The notes below the pieces were generated by a model. The model saw only the letters and a program-made list of their open reading frames with translations. It was not told the DNA's origin and did no database searches. Shown here piece after piece: positions 52,393 to 61,402 of a DNA stretch of 64,000 nt. How positions within the stretch are numbered: the stretch's first letter is position 1; every line of letters starts with the position of its first letter. The stretch comes from Achromobacter xylosoxidans (GTDB lineage: Bacteria > Pseudomonadota > Gammaproteobacteria > Burkholderiales > Burkholderiaceae_B). The translations under genes and the position numbers were made by a program. The stretch covers positions 5,270,001 through 5,334,000 of the forward strand of contig NZ_LN831029.1 in NCBI RefSeq assembly GCF_001457475.1. Reading direction: 5' to 3'.

Positions 52393-54585
52393 ATGAATGC
52401 GCCAACCCAGTCCCATCCGCCAGTCACGCTCGCCAACTGCGACAGCGAACCGATACACGTACCGGGCGCCATCCAGCCGCTGGGCGCGCTGCTCGCGTTC
52501 GACCCCGAAGGCGTGCTGCGCTATGCCAGCGAGAACGCCCCCCAGGTGCTGGGCAGGCCGCTGGCGCTGGGCTACCCCTGCGCGCCGGACGCGCTGCCGC
52601 CCGGCCTGGCGCATATGCTGCCGGGCTGGCTGGCCAGCACCGACCCGGTCTTCGACCCGCTCGTCATCACGCTGGACGGGCAGGCCTACGACGTCATCGT
52701 CCACCGCAACCCGGACGGCCTGACGCTGATCGAACTCGAACGCCGCGGCGACGATTCCGGCATCGCGGAACCCGCGCGCATCTACCGCGGCATCGAACGA
52801 ATCCGCTCGCAACGCGACATCGCCGGCCTGCTGGAACGCACGGTGCAGGAAGTGCAGCGCGCCACCGGCTTTGACCGCGTGATGGCCTATCGCTTCCATC
52901 CCGACGACAGCGGCGAGATCGTTGCCGAACGGCGCGGCGATCCGACGCTGGAAGATTGGGTCGGGCGCCGCTATCCAGCCGGAGACATTCCGGCCCAGGC
53001 GCGCCGCCTGTACACCGTGAACACGCTGCGCCAGATCGCCGACGGCCAGTACCAGCCCGTGCGCGTGCTGGGCGAGAACGGCCATGGCGGCACGCCGCTG
53101 GACATGAGCTTTTCCGTGCTGCGCAGCGTCTCGCCGATCCACCTCGAATACATGGCCAACATGGGGGTGCGCGCCACGATGAGCCTGTCGCTGGTGATCG
53201 GCGGCCGCTTGTGGGGCATGATCGCCTGCCACCATCATGCGCCGCGCCTCATTCCCTACCCGGCCCGCCTGGCCTGCGAAGCGTTGGCCCAGGTGCTGTC
53301 GGCGGCGCTGGCCAATATCGAAGGCAGCGAACGCGCCGAGCAGGCGCGCCGCAGCGCCGCGCTGGTCAGCCGGCTGGCCGAGCGCGTCTCGGACTCCGAA
53401 AACGTGCACCAGGCCTTGTCCGGCGGACCCGACACGCCCGCCTCGCTGGTTCCCAACGACGCCGCGCTATGCCTGTGGGGCAACAGCGTGACGGTCTTTG
53501 GCGGCATCGCGCCGCGCGGCGAACTGGCCGGCATCCTGTGTGCGCTGGACCAGAGCGGCCAGCGCCTGGTCCATACCAACAACATCGCGCGCGACTATCC
53601 CGAGCTGCAGACCGACCTGGTGCCCTACGCCGGCCTGATGGCCTGCAAGTTCGATCCCATGAACAACGGCTGGCTGGTCTGGCTGCGGCGCGAGCAGATC
53701 GAAACCGTGATCTGGGGCGGCAAGCCGGAAAAGCAGTATGCCGTTGGCACTCTCGGGCCGCGCCTGACCCCGCGCGGGTCGTTCGAGGCCTGGCGCGAAG
53801 TCATGCGCGACACCAGCGCCCCCTGGCTGGCCGCCGAACTGGAAGCGGTCGACAACCTGCGCGACGAGCTTTCCCATATCGCCACCAGCCGCGCGGCCGA
53901 CGTCGACCGCGCCCGCACCGCCCTGCTGGCCATGCTCGGCCACGACCTGCGCGATCCGCTGCAGTCCATCTCGATGGCGGCCACCCTGCTGTCCAGGACC
54001 GACGCCGGCGCCCGCATGGGCGAACGCATCCGCTATTCGAGCGGACGGATGCAGCGGCTGATTTCTCAGGTGCTGGACCTGTCGCGGCTGCAAGGCGGCA
54101 TGGGCCTGGGAATCGAAAAGCGCGAATGCCAGCTATCGGAACTGCTGAACGGCCTGATCGATGAAAAGCGCCAGGCCTACCCTGGCCTGCGTATCGAACC
54201 CGAAGTGCAACCCGGCCTGACGCTGATGGCCGACACCGACCGCATCGCCCAGGTCGTCACGAACCTGATGAGCAATGCGCGCCAGCATGGCGCGCCGCGC
54301 ATGCCGATCCGTGTCAGCGCCACGCAGACCGGCGACACGATCGAACTGGCCGTGGCCAACCACGGCGCGCCGATACCGGACGAGGTCATGGCGCACCTGT
54401 TCTCGCCCTTCAAGCCGGAATCGCTGGGCCACTCGCGCAACCGCAACGGCCTGGGGCTGGGCCTGTATATCGCCGACCAGGTGGTGCGCGACCACGAAGG
54501 CGACATCACCGTCGCCTGCCGCGACGGCCTGGTCATCTTCACCGTCACCCTGCCGCGCGGCATGGACGCGCCGCCCACCCCTTGA
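52393..54585 (+). CDS. bphP: Bacteriophytochrome histidine kinase
   Basis: A 730-aa red/far-red photosensor kinase: PAS (about 1-120), GAF (140-310), PHY (320-500), DHp and ATPase domains. Cys16 in LANCDSEPIHVPGAIQPLG is the biliverdin attachment site of bacterial phytochromes. The GAF chromophore pocket has YPAGDIPAQARRLYTVNTLR, where most family members have PASDIP, and LRSVSPIHLEYMANMGVRAT. The PHY tongue carries the tryptophan-glycine segment VIWGGKP and the PRxSF motif (TPRGSFEAW). The kinase part has phospho-acceptor His517 in MLGHDLRDPLQSI and the ATP lid GLGLGLYIADQVVRDHEG. It leads an operon with a response regulator, a DHp-like protein and heme oxygenase. Confidence 0.95.
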   Translation: MNAPTQSHPPVTLANCDSEPIHVPGAIQPLGALLAFDPEGVLRYASENAPQVLGRPLALGYPCAPDALPPGLAHMLPGWLASTDPVFDPLVITLDGQAYDVIVHRNPDGLTLIELERRGDDSGIAEPARIYRGIERIRSQRDIAGLLERTVQEVQRATGFDRVMAYRFHPDDSGEIVAERRGDPTLEDWVGRRYPAGDIPAQARRLYTVNTLRQIADGQYQPVRVLGENGHGGTPLDMSFSVLRSVSPIHLEYMANMGVRATMSLSLVIGGRLWGMIACHHHAPRLIPYPARLACEALAQVLSAALANIEGSERAEQARRSAALVSRLAERVSDSENVHQALSGGPDTPASLVPNDAALCLWGNSVTVFGGIAPRGELAGILCALDQSGQRLVHTNNIARDYPELQTDLVPYAGLMACKFDPMNNGWLVWLRREQIETVIWGGKPEKQYAVGTLGPRLTPRGSFEAWREVMRDTSAPWLAAELEAVDNLRDELSHIATSRAADVDRARTALLAMLGHDLRDPLQSISMAATLLSRTDAGARMGERIRYSSGRMQRLISQVLDLSRLQGGMGLGIEKRECQLSELLNGLIDEKRQAYPGLRIEPEVQPGLTLMADTDRIAQVVTNLMSNARQHGAPRMPIRVSATQTGDTIELAVANHGAPIPDEVMAHLFSPFKPESLGHSRNRNGLGLGLYIADQVVRDHEGDITVACRDGLVIFTVTLPRGMDAPPTP

Positions 54586-54601
54586 ATCCTGGAGAGATCA
54601 T

Positions 54602-54967
54602 TTGAACGATGCGCGCGCGTTACGCGTCCTGCTGGTAGACGACAACGAAATGGGCTCGGAATTGCTGGCCGAATTCCTGGCCCTGTCCGGACTGGAAACG
54701 CGCTGCGCCGGCACTGGCGAAGATGCCCTGGCGCAAGCCGGCGCGTTCGCGCCGCAGGCGGTGCTGGTCGATATCCTGCTGCCCGACATGGATGGCTACG
54801 AACTGGCCCGCCGCTTACGCGAGCGCGACAGCGCCGCGCGCATCTATGCCCTGAGCGGCCTGGCACGGCACGAACGGCATGAAGACGCGGCCCACCTGTT
54901 CGACGGCTGGATCGAAAAGCCCGCCGACCCCGACGCCCTGCTGGCCCTGCTGCGGCAGGCGGACTGA
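54602..54967 (+). CDS. Single-domain response regulator of the phytochrome operon
   Basis: A 121-aa receiver without an output domain. The acidic pair is Asp13-Asp14 (VLLVDDNEMG), the phosphorylation site Asp57 in AVLVDILLPDMDGYELARRL, the switch serine in YALSGLARHE and the conserved lysine in WIEKPADPDAL. The start is TTG at 54602-54604: no in-frame ATG precedes the receiver core, and GGAGAG lies at the right distance. It begins 16 bp after bphP and is probably the phosphorylation partner of BphP. With no DNA-binding domain, it must signal onward by protein contact or phosphotransfer, perhaps to the next protein. Confidence 0.92.
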   Translation: MNDARALRVLLVDDNEMGSELLAEFLALSGLETRCAGTGEDALAQAGAFAPQAVLVDILLPDMDGYELARRLRERDSAARIYALSGLARHERHEDAAHLFDGWIEKPADPDALLALLRQAD

Positions 54968-54975
54968 GCGCGCCG

Positions 54976-55638
54976 ATGCACGCCACCGACCCATCCGCCC
55001 CGCCCCTGGCCATGGCCGCCCACGGCGTGCGATTCAAGGTCCTGGCGCAGATCTTCCCTGTCCTGCGCCACGAAGCGATCGCGCCGCTGTCCAACGCCAC
55101 GCTGGCCGCGGCCATGCTGCGCCAGGCGCCCGAGGGCGCCGACGCCGAGGCCCGGCAGCTGCGTTGCCAACGATTGGCCGGCGACCTGAACCAGATGCTG
55201 GAAGACGGTGTCGACGTGATCCGCGGCCTGGACCAGTGGCTTGACGACGACGGCGCCTCGCTGCCGGCGGCGACGCTGCTGCGGCAATGCCGCAAACTGC
55301 TGTTTTCCCAACTGATGTGGTCCGGGCGCAAGGTCATCTGGCCCGACGATCCCGCGCCCCTCGAACTGCCGGTCTTCACCACCCGCTATCTGGTGATGGC
55401 CTGGTTGCTGTGCCTGCTGCCGTGGTTGCCCGAAGGCGCCGAACTGGAGCTGGATGCCTCCAACCCGGCCGTCTGGCAGGCCCGGTTCGCGGCGCCGATC
55501 CAAGCGCCGGCCACGCCGGCGCTGTTCGAGCCGCACGACATCGAATGCCTGGCCAGCGCCTCGGGCTGGCGCCTGGAACGCCAGCCGCAATGCTGGTCGC
55601 TGCATCTTCCCTCCGCCCCCGGCAAGGAGTCCGCATGA
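54976..55638 (+). CDS. DHp-like orphan signalling protein in the phytochrome operon
   Basis: A 220-aa cytoplasmic protein with no recognised family. Residues 20-50 (FKVLAQIFPVLRHEAIAPLS, then NATLAAAML) look like the first helix of a histidine-kinase DHp domain, with His32 in the H-box position (LRHEAIAPLSN) followed by a two-helix arrangement. The second half (about 125-210) has the rough length of a degenerate ATPase domain but lacks the N, G1 and G2 boxes. It could be a phosphotransfer protein or phosphatase for the single-domain regulator just upstream (8 bp gap). Its stop overlaps the heme oxygenase start (ATGA), so it is translationally coupled within the light-sensing operon. Confidence 0.7.
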   Translation: MHATDPSAPPLAMAAHGVRFKVLAQIFPVLRHEAIAPLSNATLAAAMLRQAPEGADAEARQLRCQRLAGDLNQMLEDGVDVIRGLDQWLDDDGASLPAATLLRQCRKLLFSQLMWSGRKVIWPDDPAPLELPVFTTRYLVMAWLLCLLPWLPEGAELELDASNPAVWQARFAAPIQAPATPALFEPHDIECLASASGWRLERQPQCWSLHLPSAPGKESA

Positions 55639-56237
55639 TCTCTCCGGTGCACCAGGTGCTGCGCGATGGCACGCGTGAACGCCATGAAATCCTGGACCAG
55701 GGACTGGGCCTGGCCGACGGCGACGTCGGCCAGGCGCGCTACCTGGCCTATCTGCGCGCTCTGCTGGGCTGGCTCGAACCGGTCGAGCAACAACTGTGGC
55801 AACTGGGCTGGCCGGCCGCAATGCGGGCGCCGGAGCGCGACGGCAAAAGCGCCCTGATCCGCGCCGACCTGCGGGATGCGGGCGATGACGGGGCGGTGCC
55901 GCGGTGCCCGGCCGCGCCCACGCCGCGGGCGGCCGATGCCTACGCGCTGGGCGTGGCCTACGTGGTGGAGGGTTCCCAATTGGGAGGACGGTTCCTGGCC
56001 AAGCACCTCGAAAGCGTCTCCCCGCCCCTGCCCTTGCGCTATCTGCGCGGCTACGGCGAGGAGGTCGGCCCGCTGTGGAAGGCCTTCCTGCTGCACCTGG
56101 ACAGCGCGGCGAGGGGCCAGGAAACCCAGGCGCTGCAAGGCGCCCGGGATGCATTCGACAGTCTCACCGCGTGGCTGCGGGCGCAACATGCGCTACGCGG
56201 CCAGCCTCCGCCGGCAGCGCAGAACGGCCAGGCATAG
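55635..56237 (+). CDS. bphO: Heme oxygenase-like biliverdin-producing protein (BphO)
   Basis: BphO opens heme to biliverdin, the chromophore of the phytochrome encoded in the same operon. The 200-aa helical protein has the proximal histidine His17 in VLRDGTRERHEILDQGLGL and the distal-helix glycine-rich segment VAYVVEGSQLGGRFLAKHLE typical of bacterial heme oxygenases. The ATG at 55635 overlaps the previous stop by four bases. Here bphO is last in the operon, whereas in many species it is first. Heme source and redox partner are not encoded nearby. Confidence 0.9.
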   Translation: MISPVHQVLRDGTRERHEILDQGLGLADGDVGQARYLAYLRALLGWLEPVEQQLWQLGWPAAMRAPERDGKSALIRADLRDAGDDGAVPRCPAAPTPRAADAYALGVAYVVEGSQLGGRFLAKHLESVSPPLPLRYLRGYGEEVGPLWKAFLLHLDSAARGQETQALQGARDAFDSLTAWLRAQHALRGQPPPAAQNGQA

Positions 56238-56282
56238 GCATGGCCCGCGCCGGCGGCCGTGCTTGACGGCGGACGCCCGTGG

Positions 56283-57077
56283 CTAGAGTTTTTCGGTTTC
56301 GCCCGATTTGGGCTGCCATTTCATCAGGCGCTTCTCGCCGACGCCGACGATGTAGTCGAGCACCAGCGCGAACGCGGTCAGGACCACGATGCCCGCGAAC
56401 ACGGTGTTGACGTCGAAGGTGCCTTCGGCCTGCAGGATCAGGTAGCCGACCCCGCTGGCCGAGCCCAGGTATTCCCCGACCACCGCGCCGACGAAGGCCA
56501 GGCCCACCGAGGTGTGCAGGCTCGAGAACACCCAGCTGGTGGCCGACGGCAGGTAGACGTGGCGCAGCAGCTGGCGCTGGCGCGCGCCCAGCATGCGGGC
56601 ATTGTCGAGCAGGGTCGGGCTGACCTCGCGCACGCCCTGGTAGACGTTGAAGAAGACGATGAAGAACACCAGCGTCACCGCCAGCGCCACCTTGGACCAG
56701 ATGCCAAGCCCGAACCACATGCCGAAGATCGGCGCCAGGATCACGCGCGGCATCGAATTGGCCGCCTTGATGTAGGGATCGAGAATCGCGCTGGCGCGTG
56801 GCGACAGCCCCAACCACAGGCCGAAGGCAAGGCCGGCGATGGTGCCGATGAAGAAGGCCAGCACGGTTTCGGTCAGCGTGACCCACAGGTGGGTGTAGAT
56901 GTCGGCGTTGGTGACGAACCAGGCCCAGATGCGGCCCCACACCTTGAGGGGTTCGCCGAAGAAGAACGCCACCTTGGGATCGCGCGAGGCAAAGTGCCAC
57001 ACGCCCAGGATGACGACCAGCAGCAGCAACTGCCAGAAGCGCAGGCTGGCGGAGCCTGGTTTGAACGACTTGGACAT
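56283..57077 (-). CDS. ABC transporter permease (SsuC/TauC/NitT type)
   Basis: A 264-aa permease with six helices of the taurine/sulfonate/nitrate importer family. LRFWQLLLLVVILGVWHFAS opens the chain, the pore-lining GTIAGLAFGLWLGLSPRASA follows, and the EAA-type loop is RMLGARQRQLLRHVYLPSAT. The C-terminus runs through LAFVGAVVGEYLGSASGVGY. It is the last gene of the CoA-transferase/binding protein/ATPase/permease operon, 51 bp after the ATPase. Substrate is unknown. Confidence 0.9.
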   Translation of the reverse strand: MSKSFKPGSASLRFWQLLLLVVILGVWHFASRDPKVAFFFGEPLKVWGRIWAWFVTNADIYTHLWVTLTETVLAFFIGTIAGLAFGLWLGLSPRASAILDPYIKAANSMPRVILAPIFGMWFGLGIWSKVALAVTLVFFIVFFNVYQGVREVSPTLLDNARMLGARQRQLLRHVYLPSATSWVFSSLHTSVGLAFVGAVVGEYLGSASGVGYLILQAEGTFDVNTVFAGIVVLTAFALVLDYIVGVGEKRLMKWQPKSGETEKL

Positions 57078-57128
57078 GGTCAGGGCCTGTTCATGGGGAA
57101 GCGGGCGTGGCCGGGATCAGGCACGGCC

Positions 57129-57941
57129 TCAGGCCCGCTTCTGTTGTTGGGCGTAGCCCTTGAGCACTTCCTCGCGCAGCACGGCCCAGATGGCCGCGTG
57201 CAGTTCGACGAAGCGCAGGTTGTTGCGCACCTCGGCCACGTCGCGCGGACGCGGCAGGTCGATGGCGAATTCGCCGATCGGATGCGTGCCCGGCCCGGCC
57301 GACAGCACCACCACGCGGTCGCTCATGGCGATGGCTTCATCCAGGTCATGGGTGATGAACAGCACCGCCTTGCGCTTGGCCATCCACAGGTCCAGGACCT
57401 CGTTTTCCATCAGCTGGCGCGTCTGGATGTCGAGCGCCGAGAACGGCTCGTCCATCAGGATGATGTCGGGATCGCGGATCAGCGTCTGCGCCAGCATGGC
57501 GCGCTTGCGCATGCCGCCGGACATCTGGTGCGGGTAACGGCTCTCGAAGCCGCCCAGGCCGACGCGACGCATCCAGTCGCGGCCGCGCTCGAGCGCCTCG
57601 GCGCGCGGCACGCCGGCGAAATCCAGCCCGGCCACCACGTTGTCGAGCGCGCTGCGCCAGGGCAGCAGCGCCTCGCCCTGGAACATGTAGCCGGCACGCG
57701 AATTGATGCCCGACAGCGGCTGGCCAAACACTTTGACCTGCCCCGACGACGGCGCCAGCAGGCCGGCGCTGACGTTGAGCAGGGTGGACTTGCCGCAGCC
57801 CGTCGGCCCCACCACCGACACGAACTCGCCCGGCGCGATGGCCAGGCTGGTGTCGCTGACGGCGGTGTAGCGCTGCGAGCGGTCGTCGCGGGAGACGAAG
57901 GTGCAGCTGATGTTTTCCAGCGAAAGCGCGGCTTCAGCCAT
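57129..57941 (-). CDS. ABC transporter ATPase (SsuB/TauB type)
   Basis: A 270-aa ATPase with Walker [15 protein letters not shown]-loop YMFQGEALLPWRSALDNVVA, a signature in which MSGGMRKRAMLAQTLI replaces the usual LSGGQ sequence (normal for this subfamily), Walker B IILMDEPFSALDIQTRQ and switch histidine VLFITHDLDEAIAMSDRVVV. The start overlaps the end of the binding-protein gene by eight bases, so translation is coupled. It energises the permease encoded just downstream. Confidence 0.93.
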   Translation of the reverse strand: MAEAALSLENISCTFVSRDDRSQRYTAVSDTSLAIAPGEFVSVVGPTGCGKSTLLNVSAGLLAPSSGQVKVFGQPLSGINSRAGYMFQGEALLPWRSALDNVVAGLDFAGVPRAEALERGRDWMRRVGLGGFESRYPHQMSGGMRKRAMLAQTLIRDPDIILMDEPFSALDIQTRQLMENEVLDLWMAKRKAVLFITHDLDEAIAMSDRVVVLSAGPGTHPIGEFAIDLPRPRDVAEVRNNLRFVELHAAIWAVLREEVLKGYAQQQKRA

Positions 57942-58974
57942 TGGGGTACTTCTCGTTGGCGCGGCGCGCGAAGTCGTTGGTCCAGACCTTGGACGGATCG
58001 ATCTTGGCGCCGTCGAAGTCCGCCTGGTAGGCGGCCAGGGCCTTGAGCGCGGTGGCGGCGCCGTCCTCGGGGATCAGGCCGTCGGGCGACAGGCCTTCGA
58101 GGCTCTTGCCGATGGCGGCCTTGTACACCGCGGGGTCGCCCAGCAGGTAGGTCTCGGGCACGACCTTGGCGATCTCGTCCGGGCCTGCCTTCTGGATCCA
58201 CTTGTCGGCGCGCACCATGGCGTTGGTGAGCGCCTGCACGGTATTGGGATTTGCGTCGATGAACGCCTGCGGCGCATACAGGCAGCCCGCGGGCATGTTG
58301 CCGCCGAAGATGTCCTGCGTGTCCTTGAGCGTGCGGGTGTCGACGATGATCTGGATGTCGCCCGGCATTTCCAGCATCGACACCACCGGGTCGGTGTTGG
58401 AGATGGCGTCGATCTGGCCGCTGCGCAGCGCGGTCACCGCGCCGGCGCCGGCGCCCACGCCGATGATCGACACGTCCGAAGCCTTCAGGCCGTGCTTGGC
58501 CAGGAAGAAGCTGACCACCATGTTGGTGGACGAGCCCGGCGCGGTCACGCCGATCTTCTTGCCCTTGAGGTCGGCGGGGCCTTTGTAGTTGGGCAGGTTC
58601 TTCTTGGAGACGCCCACGCCGATCATCGGCGCGCGGCCCTGCAGCACGAAGGCGCGGTAGGCCTGGCCCTTCGATTGCATCGACAGCGTGTGCTCGAAGG
58701 CGCCCGAAACCACGTCGGCGCTGCCCCCCACCACGGCCTGCAGGGCCTTGGAACCGCCGGCGAAGTCGGCGATGGAGACGTCCAGGCCCTCGTCCTTGAA
58801 GTAACCGCGCGCCTCGGCGATGGACAGCGGCAGGTAGTAGATCAGGGGTTTGCCGCCCACGGCGATCTGGACCTTGGTCTTTTCCAGCTTCTGGGCGCGC
58901 ACGATGGCGGGGGCCATGCCCATGACGCCGGCGGCGCCGGCCATCTTGAGCAGATCACGACGTGTGACTGACAT
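57934..58974 (-). CDS. ABC transporter substrate-binding protein (NMT1/TauA-like) with Tat signal
   Basis: A 346-aa periplasmic protein. The N-terminus MSVTRRDLLKMAGAAGVMGM, then APAIVRAQ, is a twin-arginine (Tat) signal, implying export in folded form. The mature part (VQIAVGGKPLIYYLPLSIAE; GYFKDEGLDVSIADFAGGSK; GVTAPGSSTNMVVSFFLAKH) belongs to the NMT1/SsuA/TauA family for sulfonates, nitrate, pyrimidine precursors or aromatic acids. The ATG at 58972-58974 is preceded by AAGGAGA; the longer frame overlaps the CoA-transferase gene. Its start lies 20 bases inside the upstream gene. An acid that is later activated to a CoA thioester is the likely cargo (inference). Confidence 0.92.
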   Translation of the reverse strand: MSVTRRDLLKMAGAAGVMGMAPAIVRAQKLEKTKVQIAVGGKPLIYYLPLSIAEARGYFKDEGLDVSIADFAGGSKALQAVVGGSADVVSGAFEHTLSMQSKGQAYRAFVLQGRAPMIGVGVSKKNLPNYKGPADLKGKKIGVTAPGSSTNMVVSFFLAKHGLKASDVSIIGVGAGAGAVTALRSGQIDAISNTDPVVSMLEMPGDIQIIVDTRTLKDTQDIFGGNMPAGCLYAPQAFIDANPNTVQALTNAMVRADKWIQKAGPDEIAKVVPETYLLGDPAVYKAAIGKSLEGLSPDGLIPEDGAATALKALAAYQADFDGAKIDPSKVWTNDFARRANEKYPNG

Positions 58975-60244
58975 GTGTTGTCTCCTTGGGTGCGGGGATA
59001 CCGATAGCGCCGGTCTGCGCCAGCTTGCCGATAGCCGCTGAATCATACCCCAGCGATTTCAGGACTTCCTCGGTATGTTCCCCTAATGACGGACCGATCC
59101 AGCGGGTGCCGCCCGGGGTTTCCGAGAGCTTGGGCACCACCGCCGGCAGCTTGACCGGACTGCCGTCGGCGAAGTGGTGCTGTTCGATCATGCGGCGCGC
59201 CAGGAACTGCGGATCCGTGAACATGTCGGCCACGCTGTAGATCTTGCCGACCGGCACGTCGGCCGCCTTCAGGGTGTTGAGCGCCTCCTCGATGCCGCGG
59301 CCATCGCACCATTGCTGGATGGCGCCATCGATCTCGGCGACGCGGCGGGCGCGGCCGTCGTTGCGCACCAGGTCCGGATCCGAGGCCAGGTCGTCGCGGC
59401 CGATGGCCAGCATCAGGCGGTGGAAGATCGCATCGCCGTTGCCGGCGATGACGATGTTCTGGCCGTCGCGCGTGGTGTAGGTATTGGACGGCACGATGCC
59501 GGGCAACGCGCCGCCGGTGCGCTCGCGCACCACGCCGGCCACGTCGTACTCGGGCACCAGGCTTTCCATCATGTTGAAGACGGCCTCGTACAGGGCGACG
59601 TCGACCATCTGGCCCTGTCCCGCCTGGCACCCTTCGCCCTGCACGCCGTTCCAGCGGCCGCCGGTGGCGTCGCGGTGGCGTAGCGCCATCATCGCGCCGA
59701 TCACGCCATGCAGCGCGGCGATCGAATCGCCGATCGAGATGCCGACCCGCAGCGGCGGGCGGTCCGGGTGGCCGGACACGTAGCGCAGGCCGCCCATCGA
59801 TTCGCCGATGGCGCCGAAGCCCGGCTGGTCCTTCATCGGGCCGGTCTGGCCATAGCCGGACAGGCGCACCATGATCAGCGCCGGATTGATGGCGCGCAGC
59901 TGTTCATAGCCCAGGCCCCACTTCTCCAGCACGCCGGGACGGTAGTTCTCGACCACCACGTCTGCGTCCAGCGCCAGCCTGCGGGCGATTTCACGGGCCT
60001 CGGGATGCTTGAGGTTGAGCGCGATGGATTGCTTGTTGCGGGCCTGCACGGTCCACCACAGCGAATTGCCTTCGTGCAGGTGGCGCCAGCTGCGAATGGG
60101 GTCGCCGCCGCCGGTCCCGTCGGGGCCGTGCGGCGTTTCCACCTTGATGACGTCGGCGCCGAATTCGCCGAAGATGCGCGCGGCGAACGGGCCGGCGATG
60201 AGCGTGCCGAGTTCCAGGACCTTCAGGCCGGTCAGGGCTGACAT
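58955..60244 (-). CDS. CaiB/BaiF family CoA-transferase
   Basis: A 429-aa family III CoA-transferase, which moves CoA between carboxylic acids through an enzyme-anhydride. The N-terminal segment LKVLELGTLIAGPFAARIFG, followed by EFGADVIKVE, KQSIALNLKHPEAREIARRL, the region GVLEKWGLGYEQLRAINPAL and GFGAIGESMGGLRYVSGHPD are family-typical. The catalytic aspartate is expected in VGISIGDSIAALHG. The gene heads the operon, and its end overlaps the binding-protein start by 20 bases. The pairing of CoA-transferase and importer suggests uptake followed by CoA activation of one carboxylate, whose identity cannot be read here. Confidence 0.92.
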   Translation of the reverse strand: MSALTGLKVLELGTLIAGPFAARIFGEFGADVIKVETPHGPDGTGGGDPIRSWRHLHEGNSLWWTVQARNKQSIALNLKHPEAREIARRLALDADVVVENYRPGVLEKWGLGYEQLRAINPALIMVRLSGYGQTGPMKDQPGFGAIGESMGGLRYVSGHPDRPPLRVGISIGDSIAALHGVIGAMMALRHRDATGGRWNGVQGEGCQAGQGQMVDVALYEAVFNMMESLVPEYDVAGVVRERTGGALPGIVPSNTYTTRDGQNIVIAGNGDAIFHRLMLAIGRDDLASDPDLVRNDGRARRVAEIDGAIQQWCDGRGIEEALNTLKAADVPVGKIYSVADMFTDPQFLARRMIEQHHFADGSPVKLPAVVPKLSETPGGTRWIGPSLGEHTEEVLKSLGYDSAAIGKLAQTGAIGIPAPKETTHVSHTS

Positions 60245-60341
60245 GTTGGTTGTCTTCCTCTCGTGGAGGCCGCGCCGGCGCGGGCGGGCCGTTTTTCCAA
60301 TGCCCGCCGGTACATTGCCGACGCGCTATTGTGGGGGCGTG

Positions 60342-60950
60342 TCAGGTAGTCTTGCGCTCCATCAGCGCCCAGGCGATGGTGCCGGCGTCCACGTATTCCA
60401 GTTCGCTGCCCGCCGGCACGCCGCGCGCCAGGCGCGTGACCCGCAGGCCGCGCTCGCCCAGGGCCTCGCCCAGGAAGTGCGCGGTGGTCTCGCCTTCGGC
60501 GGTGAAGTTGGTGGCCAGGATGACCTCCTGCACCACGCCGTCGGTGGCGCGGCGGATGACCCGGTCGAAATCGAGTTCGCGCGGGCCGATGCCCTCCAGC
60601 GGCGCCACCCGGCCCATCAGCACGTAGTACAAGCCGCGGTAGCCGTGGCTGGACTCGATCATGTTCTGGTCGGCCGGCGTCTCGACGATGCACAGCAGCG
60701 AGGGATCGCGCTTGGGATTGGCGCAGGTCGCGCACACATCCTCTTCGGCGAAGCTGTTGCAGCGCGAGCAGTGGCGCAGATCGCGCACCGCGCCCGCCAG
60801 CGCGCGTCCGAGCATGTCGGCGCCCTGGGGATCGTGCTGCAACAGGTGATAGGCCATGCGCCGCGCGGATCGGACGCCCACACCGGGCAGGCGCCGCAGC
60901 GCCTCGATCAGCGAGACCAGCGGTTCGGGTTCGGGCAGTAGAGGGTCCAT
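60342..60950 (-). CDS. recR: Recombination protein RecR
   Basis: RecR works with RecO and RecF to load RecA at gaps. The 202-aa protein has the helix-hairpin-helix ([20 protein letters not shown]), the zinc finger with Cys61, Cys64, Cys73 and Cys76, and a Toprim domain ([60 protein letters not shown]). The ATG at 60948-60950 gives the usual N-terminus; nine codons upstream are not conserved. It is the third gene of dnaX-ybaB-recR, 67 bp after ybaB. Confidence 0.97.
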   Translation of the reverse strand: MDPLLPEPEPLVSLIEALRRLPGVGVRSARRMAYHLLQHDPQGADMLGRALAGAVRDLRHCSRCNSFAEEDVCATCANPKRDPSLLCIVETPADQNMIESSHGYRGLYYVLMGRVAPLEGIGPRELDFDRVIRRATDGVVQEVILATNFTAEGETTAHFLGEALGERGLRVTRLARGVPAGSELEYVDAGTIAWALMERKTT

Positions 60951-61017
60951 GACACGACGGCAACTTGCGGACGGCAAAGGCCGCGCCGCCCGGGGCGGCG
61001 GCGGCCGGAACGTTCGA

Positions 61018-61344
61018 TCAGAACGGCAGCTTCATGCCCGGGGGCAGCGGCATGCCGGCGGTGACGGACGCCATCTTTTCCTGCGAGGTGGCTTCGGCCT
61101 TGCGCAGCGCGTCGTTGAAGGCGGCGGCGACCAGGTCTTCCAGCATGTCCTTGTCGTCGGCGAGCAGCGACGGATCGATCTCGACGCGCTTGACGTCGTG
61201 GCGGCAGGTCATGGTGACCTTGACCAGGCCGCCGCCGGAGGCGCCTTCGACCTGGATCTCGGCCAGCGCGTCCTGCGCCTTCTTCATGTTTTCCTGCATC
61301 TGCTGCGCCTGGCGCATCAGGCCGGCCAGTTGTCCTTTCATCAT
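61018..61344 (-). CDS. ybaB: YbaB/EbfC-family nucleoid-associated protein
   Basis: A 108-aa DNA-binding dimer that coats the nucleoid. It has the short helical N-terminus ([20 protein letters not shown]), the central beta-sheet ([20 protein letters not shown], then RVEIDPSLL) and the C-terminal helix ([20 protein letters not shown]), ending in a glycine/methionine/proline tail. It lies 58 bp after dnaX and before recR, the conserved order. Confidence 0.96.
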   Translation of the reverse strand: MMKGQLAGLMRQAQQMQENMKKAQDALAEIQVEGASGGGLVKVTMTCRHDVKRVEIDPSLLADDKDMLEDLVAAAFNDALRKAEATSQEKMASVTAGMPLPPGMKLPF

Positions 61345-61402
61345 GATGGAGCTTCCTTGAACGAGGGAATGTAGGGATTGCCGCCGCGTTACGCGCTACA
61401 CG

